Source of the DNA: Candidatus Gottesmanbacteria bacterium
Lineage (GTDB): Bacteria; Patescibacteriota; Microgenomatia; UBA10105; UBA927
NCBI GenBank assembly: GCA_016218185.1
Contig: JACREP010000069.1
Span: 1 to 9,307, forward strand
Reading direction: 5' to 3'
Length of the DNA stretch: 9,307 bases
Each line of letters opens with the position of its first letter. Position 1 is the stretch's first letter. Of the stretch, positions 1 through 4,118 are shown piece by piece. Under the pieces are notes generated by a model. That model saw only the letters and a program-made list of their open reading frames with translations. It had not been told where the DNA came from and did no database searches. The position numbers and the translations under genes are program-made.

Positions 1-491
1 AGTAACGCTTTATCTGGATCAATATCTTTGTAGATAAACATTGCTGCACGAATTTTTTTGTCGGGAATGTTGAGGATTTTTTCATAAAAATCAACAACGA
101 TCTGTAATATGTTTACATCGCTATTTATAACTGAAACTCTCCCATTCTTGAGAGCCTTTTCTCCCTCTCCCCAATAAATAGCAAGACCAACAAGAAATAA
201 CGAACTTTTTCGTAAATGTTTATATTCTTTCTTTGCTTCCTGACAGTACTGCACGTGCCTTTCAAGTTTTTGTTTGCTTTTTTGCTTGTTCATGAGAATT
301 ATTCGTTTCGCACTATATTTGTTGTTTTGAGCAATAAGTAACGATTTTGTTTTTACTGACCACTTTACCTTAGAAAGCCATCCACTAACCGTTCCTTTTG
401 ATACATGAAGTTCGGCGCTAATTTCTGAATAGCTTCTTCCTTCAATTCTCAACTTCTTCACCGCATTATATAGAATGATATTTCGTACCAT
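1..491 (-). CDS. HTH protein with LAGLIDADG-endonuclease-like C-terminal region (3' end outside window)
   Basis: Reading the minus strand from ATG at 491-489 gives 163 uninterrupted codons up to the window edge, so the C-terminus is missing. Residues about 10-41 look like a helix-turn-helix (SYSEISAEL, then SKGTVSGWL as recognition helix). A Lys/Arg-rich helical linker follows (about 60-95), and then the segment GLAIYWGEGEK (102-112) leading to VINSDVNIL (121-129). An HTH followed by G-x-x-x-YW-x-EG-x-K and NSD is a pattern I recognise from uncharacterised proteins frequent in CPR bacteria, archaea and Actinobacteria, whose second half resembles LAGLIDADG homing endonucleases. Function is unproven: DNA binding is likely, nuclease activity only possible. 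An AGGA Shine-Dalgarno lies 7 nt before the ATG. G+C of the first 120 bases is about 32%, against about 53% in a sampled line of the operon, suggesting acquired DNA. Confidence 0.8.
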   Translation of the reverse strand, partial: MVRNIILYNAVKKLRIEGRSYSEISAELHVSKGTVSGWLSKVKWSVKTKSLLIAQNNKYSAKRIILMNKQKSKQKLERHVQYCQEAKKEYKHLRKSSLFLVGLAIYWGEGEKALKNGRVSVINSDVNILQIVVDFYEKILNIPDKKIRAAMFIYKDIDPDKAL

Positions 492-497
492 AGCGAA

Positions 498-512
498 ATC
501 CTATATTAGGAT
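498..512. promoter_or_regulatory. Perfect inverted repeat in the leader of the HTH gene, candidate operator
   Basis: ATCCTA-TAT-TAGGAT is a perfect 6-bp inverted repeat with a 3-bp spacer. It sits between a TATAAT hexamer (516-521, minus strand) and the ATG at 491, at about the expected transcription start, and overlaps the Shine-Dalgarno. A further AGGAT follows at 512-516. Its position suits autoregulation by the HTH protein encoded just downstream; that link is inferred. Confidence 0.4.
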
Positions 513-515
513 AGG

Positions 516-538
516 ATTATAACAGTTCGGTTTGTCAA
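516..538 (-). promoter_or_regulatory. Possible promoter of the HTH gene
   Basis: On the minus strand a perfect TATAAT lies at 521-516, about 25 nt before the start codon of the HTH gene. A perfect TTGACA lies at 538-533, but only 11 nt separate the two instead of about 17, so they cannot form one ordinary sigma70 promoter. The -10 element alone is the more credible part. Confidence 0.35.
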
Positions 539-548
539 TGTGCTCCTT

Positions 549-576
549 TGGTGCCGAGACTAGAAGTTGCACCTAG
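549..576 (-). other. tRNA-like 3' end: T-arm, acceptor strand and encoded CCA without a normal 5' half
   Basis: On the minus strand, CTAGG-TGCAACT-TCTAG forms a 5-bp T-arm with a 7-nt loop (a G-U pair closes it), followed by acceptor strand TCTCGGC, discriminator A and a complete CCA (551-549). The T-loop TGCAACT is identical to that of the tRNA-Phe-like gene 59 bp upstream in transcription, and 17 of 24 aligned bases match (550-573 versus 609-632). No D-arm or proper anticodon arm precedes it: upstream is only a short hairpin (581-595). CCGAG at 604-608 could pair with its CTCGG to give a 5-bp acceptor, and GCCGAGG at 676-682 could pair with all seven acceptor bases (last pair G-U). It could be a degenerate partial tRNA duplication, an old attachment-site remnant, or the 3' end of a larger tRNA-like RNA. 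Confidence 0.5.
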
Positions 577-580
577 ATAA

Positions 581-595
581 TCCCGCTTAGCGGGA
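581..595. other. Short GC hairpin between the two tRNA-like 3' ends
   Basis: TCCCGC-TTA-GCGGGA is a perfect 6-bp inverted repeat with a 3-nt loop. In transcription order it lies after the tRNA-Phe-like gene. On the minus strand it is followed by TTAT rather than a U-tract, so it is a weak terminator at best. It could also be an internal helix of a larger RNA covering 549-682. Confidence 0.5.
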
Positions 596-609
596 CGTCT
601 TGACTCGGG

Positions 610-682
610 TGCCGAGGGCGTGAGTTGCACACGCATCTGAGCTTTTTCAGAGCCCCGCCGTGACTACCTAGGCTACCTCGGC
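610..682 (-). tRNA. tRNA-Phe(GAA)-like gene with non-canonical D- and T-loops
   Basis: The minus strand folds as a 73-nt cloverleaf. Acceptor GCCGAGG pairs perfectly with CCTCGGC, with discriminator A. The D-stem is three pairs (GCC/GGC) plus a U-C mismatch. The anticodon stem GGGCU/AGCUC contains one G-U pair, and its 7-nt loop CUGAAAA gives anticodon GAA with U33 and A37. The variable loop is AGAU, and the T-stem GCGUG/CACGC is perfect. U8, A14, A21, G53, U54, C56, A58 and C61 are as expected. Position 55 is G instead of U, and the D-loop (AGGUAGUCA between positions 14 and 21) has no GG doublet at 18-19. CCA is not encoded (ACCC follows). It lies about 50 bp after tRNA-Val and is probably co-transcribed. 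Anticodon and acceptor argue for tRNA-Phe; the altered elbow leaves room for a non-ribosomal tRNA or a pseudogene. Confidence 0.65.
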
Positions 683-732
683 CCTTCGCCACGTCAGACG
701 CGGCCAAGTTAAGCTATTATACAACGAATGAG

Positions 733-804
733 TGGACCCGAGAGGTCTCGAACCTCTGACCTTTCGGATGTAAGCCGAACGCTCTACCACTGAGCTACGG
801 GTCC
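733..804 (-). tRNA. tRNA-Val (anticodon UAC)
   Basis: The minus strand gives a complete 72-nt cloverleaf: acceptor GGACCCG/CGGGTCC with discriminator A, D-stem GCTC/GAGC with loop AGTGGTA, anticodon stem TTCGG/CCGAA with loop CTTACAT, variable loop AGGTC, and T-stem AGAGG/CCTCT with loop TTCGAGA. All conserved tertiary bases, including G18-G19 and U54-U55-C56, are present. CCA is not encoded, so it would need the CCA-adding enzyme. It is the first tRNA of the unit and is preceded by a possible promoter (883-911) and a leader hairpin. Confidence 0.95.
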
Positions 805-825
805 CATTCAAGCTAGCCAGCCCTG

Positions 826-860
826 CCCGCCAAAGCTTCGCTCAGGCGATTGCAGGCGGG
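826..860. repeat. Imperfect palindrome (stem-loop) upstream of tRNA-Val
   Basis: CCCGCC (826-831) and GGCGGG (855-860) form outer arms, and TCGC/GCGA (838-841 and 846-849) form an inner stem around TCAG. The unpaired stretches between them are AAAGCT and TTGCA. Similar GCCCGCC-type palindromes recur between genes in CPR genomes as I know them, so this is probably a small dispersed repeat. Here it would lie in the 5' leader of the tRNA transcript. Confidence 0.5.
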
Positions 861-882
861 TGAGCTAATCGTCCGTATTGCT

Positions 883-911
883 ATTGTAGTAAAAAACAGG
901 TTTTCACTCAA
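883..911 (-). promoter_or_regulatory. Candidate sigma70 promoter of the tRNA-Val/tRNA-Phe unit
   Basis: On the minus strand TTGAGT (911-906) is followed after exactly 17 nt by TACAAT (888-883). These match the -35 and -10 consensus at 4 of 6 and 5 of 6 positions. Transcription would start near 876, giving a leader of about 70 nt, including the 826-860 hairpin, before tRNA-Val. The motif overlaps no gene. Confidence 0.5.
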
Positions 912-931
912 CCATGGAAGATCGGATGGTA

Positions 932-1102
932 TTACCGTGAGGGGGTAAGCTGGGATGGGTTAAGCTGAATGTTGGTTGCAGTCACGCTGCCGTCGGGATT
1001 GTCCGCGCCAAACGTCACCACCCGTTCTCCGACCTTCAGATCATCACTCGTGGCCGGTGCAGCCTTGTTAAGCATTGTTTTATCGGAGAAAAGAACTTTC
1101 TC
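932..1102 (-). pseudogene. 5'-truncated remnant of a DUF5666-like protein
   Basis: On the minus strand a short frame runs from after TAG (1105-1103) to TAA (934-932). It contains VLFSDKTML, then SDDLKVGERVVTFG and NPDGSVTATNIQL. This resembles the last beta strands of DUF5666-like secreted proteins, which typically end with a V-x-x-SD-x-T strand, then L-x-VG-x-x-V-x-x-x-G and DGSVTA-x-x-I. The first ATG (1075) would give only 47 residues with no signal peptide or Shine-Dalgarno. Family-like sequence also continues upstream of that ATG (VLFSDKT) until the in-frame stop, which implies the 5' part of the gene is lost. It starts only about 25 nt after the solute-binding protein stop codon. The family assignment is from memory of the motif, not a search. 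Confidence 0.6.
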
Positions 1103-1103
1103 C
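1085..1103. other. Hairpin just downstream of the solute-binding protein gene
   Basis: GGAGAAA-AGAAC-TTTCTCC is a perfect 7-bp inverted repeat with a 5-nt loop, 26 nt after the solute-binding protein stop. In the transcript it is followed by GATAAAAC with no U-tract, so it is not a convincing intrinsic terminator. It may act as a 3'-end stabilising stem. Confidence 0.4.
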
Positions 1104-1128
1104 TATTGAAGCCTTGCGGTACGAGTGA

Positions 1129-2475
1129 TTATTTGGCAGGATGCCGGCTGATCGTATAGGTTTTGGGATAATAGAGAAACACTGCAGGTACATCTTCCAT
1201 GAGCCGTTTTTGAAAATCCACGTACAGGTTTTTCCGTTTTACCGGGTTACTTTCCTGGCGTGCGTCTTCCAGCAGTTTATCGATTTTGACATTTGCATAG
1301 GCCGTGATGTTTGTTTTGGCCGATGCCTGGGTGGAGTGCCAAAAGGCGTACTGATCCGGATCCGGCGGGATATCTATGGCCGTGAGGATCACCTGGTAGT
1401 CGGACGGGATAGACCGCTCGACACGGACGGCAGTCGTGATACCCAGGGACGACCAGCGGCCGGCAATGGATTGAGCGAGGTCGATGTATGAAGGAAACGT
1501 CGTGATGGTGATGGATGAATTCGTCGCTATCTTGACGCTCTCAAACAGCTTTTTTGCCCTGGGGATGTCTTCTTCATAGGCGCGCACGCTATCGGTGTAC
1601 GCCCAGGACGTTTTGCTTATAGGAGAAACAGCACGTTCTTCTGTTAGTTTCGGAATGCTGTATGCAAGCGCCTGCCGCAGGGGTTTTTCCGCCAGAAGCG
1701 AGTCGCGCATATTAAAAAATACTCCGATGATGCGGTGGTACGAAACGCGCTCGGTCACCAGCGGGTTTCCCCACCGGGCGAGAGGATCCTTCGTGCTGAC
1801 GCCTTCAAGTATGTCCACATCTCCCAATTTGTAGGCAAGTATCGCGGCGGCTTCAGTCCGATAGAATCGGAATTCATAGCCGGGGTTCGGCAAGGCAACG
1901 GGCATGAGCTTGAGATATTCTACCGTGTCTCCTTTGAGCCGTATTGCCGCCACGCGATATTCGCCGACACCGATGAGGCCGCGGCGAAACAGCGGCTTGG
2001 ATACGACGGTTTCAAATGGGCCGTATGCGGCAGGAAGCTGGACGCGAAGGGTAGCCCCGTCGATAGGAGTGAACACAACGTCGCGGATATTATAGTTTAT
2101 ATCCCTGGCTTCAAGTTTTTTTCCGTCATGCCAGGCCATATCAGGATTGAGGTGAAAGATATACGTTTTGCCTGAATCCGTGGCTTCCCACCGAGTCGCT
2201 ACTCCGGGGATCACGGATCCGTCATCGGAGAGCCGCGTAAGCCCGACACTTATACGGCGCTGAATTTCCGCCGGGAGTGTGGTCGGCGTAAATTCTCCCA
2301 CTAAACCGATGCGTTCCACACGGACTGAGGAGAGAAAAAACGCCAACGGATGAATGCGCGTCAGAATGAGTGCAAGACCGATTCCCAAGATGCAGCCGAG
2401 CGTAATTGCCCTCCGATACTTGACGGTAAGTTCGGATACGAGCCAAAAGAAGAATCGTCCGCGACGAAACAACAC
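1129..2475 (-). CDS. Membrane-anchored ABC transporter solute-binding protein, family 5 (peptide/nickel type), probably C-terminally shortened
   Basis: A 448-residue protein. A basic N-terminus precedes one hydrophobic segment (about 24-40) that would anchor it outside the membrane. No proper lipobox is seen: the only nearby Cys, in TLGC, is followed by more hydrophobic residues. The mature part has hallmarks of SBP_bac_5 (DppA/OppA-like) proteins: GLTRLSDDGSVIPGVATRW (about 78-96), FHLNPDMAWHDGKKLEARD (107-125), and the late DARQESNPVKRKNLYVDFQ and PAVFLYYPKTY segments. The family binds oligopeptides or other small ligands for an ABC importer, but no permease or ATPase is in view. The protein stops soon after FLYYPKTYTIS, where relatives usually continue some 40 residues. 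The start is GTG, chosen because AGGGGGT lies just upstream and secG ends 9 nt before it. It is the last intact gene of the operon. Confidence 0.85.
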   Translation of the reverse strand: MLFRRGRFFFWLVSELTVKYRRAITLGCILGIGLALILTRIHPLAFFLSSVRVERIGLVGEFTPTTLPAEIQRRISVGLTRLSDDGSVIPGVATRWEATDSGKTYIFHLNPDMAWHDGKKLEARDINYNIRDVVFTPIDGATLRVQLPAAYGPFETVVSKPLFRRGLIGVGEYRVAAIRLKGDTVEYLKLMPVALPNPGYEFRFYRTEAAAILAYKLGDVDILEGVSTKDPLARWGNPLVTERVSYHRIIGVFFNMRDSLLAEKPLRQALAYSIPKLTEERAVSPISKTSWAYTDSVRAYEEDIPRAKKLFESVKIATNSSITITTFPSYIDLAQSIAGRWSSLGITTAVRVERSIPSDYQVILTAIDIPPDPDQYAFWHSTQASAKTNITAYANVKIDKLLEDARQESNPVKRKNLYVDFQKRLMEDVPAVFLYYPKTYTISRHPAK

Positions 2476-2484
2476 ACACCCCCT

Positions 2485-2703
2485 TTATGCCCGAATGATG
2501 AGGCTTGCAATCGATGTTACAAAAAAGAGAACGGCAAAAAAAATTGTGGCGAGAAACAGGATTTTTTCTGCTCCCCGTTTGGTGCGGTAGAATTCTCCCC
2601 CGCCCCATGCGCTGCCTAAGCCCCCTTTGCTGGTTTGCAAGAGTATGCAGGCGATGAGGGCGACGGTTATCAGTATGTGACTGACCAACAGAATAGTGGT
2701 CAT
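2485..2703 (-). CDS. secG: Preprotein translocase subunit SecG
   Basis: A 72-residue protein with the SecG layout: transmembrane helix at about 3-21, the conserved cytoplasmic loop LLQTSKGGLGSAWGGG (21-36), then RTKRGAEKIL and a second transmembrane helix (about 48-70). SecG joins SecY and SecE in the SecYEG channel and assists SecA-driven export. Length is normal for the family. The ATG overlaps the yvcK stop as ATGA, and a perfect AAGGAGG lies 7 nt upstream inside yvcK, so translation is coupled but also independently well initiated. The next gene encodes a Sec-exported protein. Confidence 0.95.
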   Translation of the reverse strand: MTTILLVSHILITVALIACILLQTSKGGLGSAWGGGEFYRTKRGAEKILFLATIFFAVLFFVTSIASLIIRA

Positions 2704-3713
2704 GGTTTTGCCTCCTTCGTAAGTATATCGATAAGTACCTGGCTTAAGCGTTCGCTATCGTGACGAATGAGGCTTCGAACCAATGGATCGCCGGGAGACT
2801 TGACTACTTCCGCGGGACTTGCAACAGCAGCCCGTACGACGTGGTAATATGCCTTATCGGGCAGGTCATCCGCAACTGCCTGCTCGTGGTACTTGGCATA
2901 GACGGCAAGAGTACGTGCGGGGATGGGGACAGTGTTGACGATTGTATAATCGATGGATTTACCGATGAAGCGCTCCAGTGTGCGGATGTGATCAGAGGCA
3001 GCGAAACCGTACGTTTGCCCATACTTGGTCATCAAATTGACGACGTACACAATCGTTGCCGTCGCACGCCTGAGTGCCTGCGGAATGCCGTCTACCAGGA
3101 GGTTGGGCACCAGACTCGTGTACATGTCTCCGGGTCCTAAGACCACTAGATCCGCCTGTTGGATTGCGCGGATTGCTTCCGGACTGGCTACTGCTTTGGG
3201 TTTGAGACGGACGTCGACGATGCCCATCCTTCCGTCGTGACGCGGCTCATCGATCAGATGCTCCTCGCGTATTACGTGCCCGTCTTCGTAGGTTGCAAAC
3301 AGATTGGTTTTGGTGAATGACACGGGAATGACGGTGCCGCGGATCCGCAGTACCTTGCCTGTTTGGCGGATGGCTTCGGCCTGAGATCCCAAAATATCAG
3401 ACAGGGCTGCCATAAATAAATTCCCAAACGTCATGCCGCGTAACCCCCTGCCTTTTGCGAACCGGTACATGAAGAGGCGGCGCAAGAGTCCCACGCCGCC
3501 GTTTTCTTCGGAGAGTGCCACGAAGCTCTGTCTGATGTCGCTGGTGGGCAGAAGTCCAAATTCGTCGCGCAGACGTTTATTGCTGCCGCCGCTATCCGCC
3601 ATCGTGACAATGGCCGACAGATGATGCGGGTAATATTTGAGACCTTTGAGTACTACAAACGTGCCGGTACCCCCGCCGATCGTTACGATGCGCTTTGCTT
3701 GTGTTTTGACCAT
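2700..3713 (-). CDS. yvcK: YvcK/CofD-like UDP-sugar-binding protein (gluconeogenesis factor family)
   Basis: A 337-residue cytosolic Rossmann-type protein. It shows the family motifs in order: GGGTG (13-17) after the first beta strand, MADSGGSNKRLR (38-49), TSDIRQSFVALS (57-68), TFGNLF (95-100), GPGDMYTSLVPNLL (193-206) and NLMTKYGQTYGF (226-237) followed by DHI. In Bacillus, YvcK binds UDP-GlcNAc and supports growth on gluconeogenic substrates and envelope homeostasis; the same role here is inferred. The family also includes the CofD transferases, but the motifs fit YvcK better, with SGGS replacing the more usual DGGSSG. The ATG directly abuts the TAG of the upstream membrane protein gene and is preceded by GAGGA. 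Its place beside secG and envelope genes suits a cell-wall link. Confidence 0.92.
   Translation of the reverse strand: MVKTQAKRIVTIGGGTGTFVVLKGLKYYPHHLSAIVTMADSGGSNKRLRDEFGLLPTSDIRQSFVALSEENGGVGLLRRLFMYRFAKGRGLRGMTFGNLFMAALSDILGSQAEAIRQTGKVLRIRGTVIPVSFTKTNLFATYEDGHVIREEHLIDEPRHDGRMGIVDVRLKPKAVASPEAIRAIQQADLVVLGPGDMYTSLVPNLLVDGIPQALRRATATIVYVVNLMTKYGQTYGFAASDHIRTLERFIGKSIDYTIVNTVPIPARTLAVYAKYHEQAVADDLPDKAYYHVVRAAVASPAEVVKSPGDPLVRSLIRHDSERLSQVLIDILTKEAKP
2711..2717 (-). promoter_or_regulatory. Strong Shine-Dalgarno of secG
   Basis: AAGGAGG on the minus strand lies 7 nt before the secG ATG and inside the last codons of yvcK. It is the best ribosome binding site in the window and fixes the secG start. 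The other internal operon genes rely on weaker sites or overlaps. Confidence 0.8.
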
Positions 3714-4118
3714 CTAGTCCTCGCTTACTTTGTGAAGTGCGTTGGTAATAACGGTAACCAAAAGTGACGAAGCGATGATGGCCACCGGGTAGGTGAAGTG
3801 AACCGAAGGCGCGCTAAATCCGATCCACGAACCCCCCGGGAACGTCCACGGGACAATGGTCACGTCGGGAACCAGGATGGTCAAAAGATAGATCACGATG
3901 ACGTTGATAAGCCACGACAGAAGGCCGAAGGTAATAATAGTAAGCGGAATGAAGAGAATCTTAAGGATCGGTTTGACGATAAGAAGCAGGAGACTTAATA
4001 CGGCTCCGGCCAAAAATAGCACCGGCCAGCCGCCGGAAATACGGATGGTTGGAAGAAGCTGCGCGGCAAACCACAAGCCAAACACATTGAATACAAACCC
4101 CCGAAGTATATAGTTCAT
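3714..4118 (-). CDS. PF04020 / phage holin 4-like small membrane protein (YvlD type)
   Basis: A 134-residue, very hydrophobic protein with four predicted membrane helices at about 5-25, 30-50, 55-83 and 108-128. The order of features is typical of the YvlD/phage_holin_4_2 family: a short NxxGLW start, then KPILKILFIPLTIITFGLLSW with the conserved P, and a hydrophilic extracytoplasmic loop between the last two helices. The family is widespread in bacterial chromosomes and its function is unknown; the holin label is historical and there is no phage context. The ATG overlaps the uvrC stop as ATGA, and the gene ends directly at the yvcK ATG, so it is tightly coupled on both sides. Confidence 0.85.
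   Translation of the reverse strand: MNYILRGFVFNVFGLWFAAQLLPTIRISGGWPVLFLAGAVLSLLLLIVKPILKILFIPLTIITFGLLSWLINVIVIYLLTILVPDVTIVPWTFPGGSWIGFSAPSVHFTYPVAIIASSLLVTVITNALHKVSED

Noticed and set aside
533..538. Perfect TTGACA as -35 of the HTH gene promoter
   Set aside because: Only 11 nt separate it from the TATAAT at 516-521; with ordinary spacing no good -10 is found, so the pair is not claimed as one promoter.
550..632. CRISPR-like or tandem repeat pair
   Set aside because: Only two imperfect copies exist, and both are explained by tRNA T-arm and acceptor structure.
549..682. Integrative element bounded by tRNA 3'-end repeats
   Set aside because: The copies are only 59 bp apart, with no integrase between them; at most it is a relic, so it is kept only as one alternative explanation.
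1085..1103. Rho-independent terminator after the solute-binding protein gene
   Set aside because: The stem is perfect but A/T-rich and not followed by a U-tract in the transcript.
1735..2175. Plus-strand open frame of 146 codons
   Set aside because: Antisense to the solute-binding protein gene, whose family motifs run through the same DNA on the minus strand.
2380..2410. Lipobox at Cys28 of the solute-binding protein
   Set aside because: TLGC does not match the lipobox well, and the hydrophobic helix continues past the cysteine, which fits a membrane anchor instead.
2222..2608. Minus-strand open frame of 128 codons spanning secG and the solute-binding protein start
   Set aside because: It overlaps two well-supported genes in another frame, and its residue make-up shows no domain or signal.
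3714..4118. Prophage evidence from the holin-like gene
   Set aside because: PF04020 proteins are common chromosomal membrane proteins, and no other phage gene is present.
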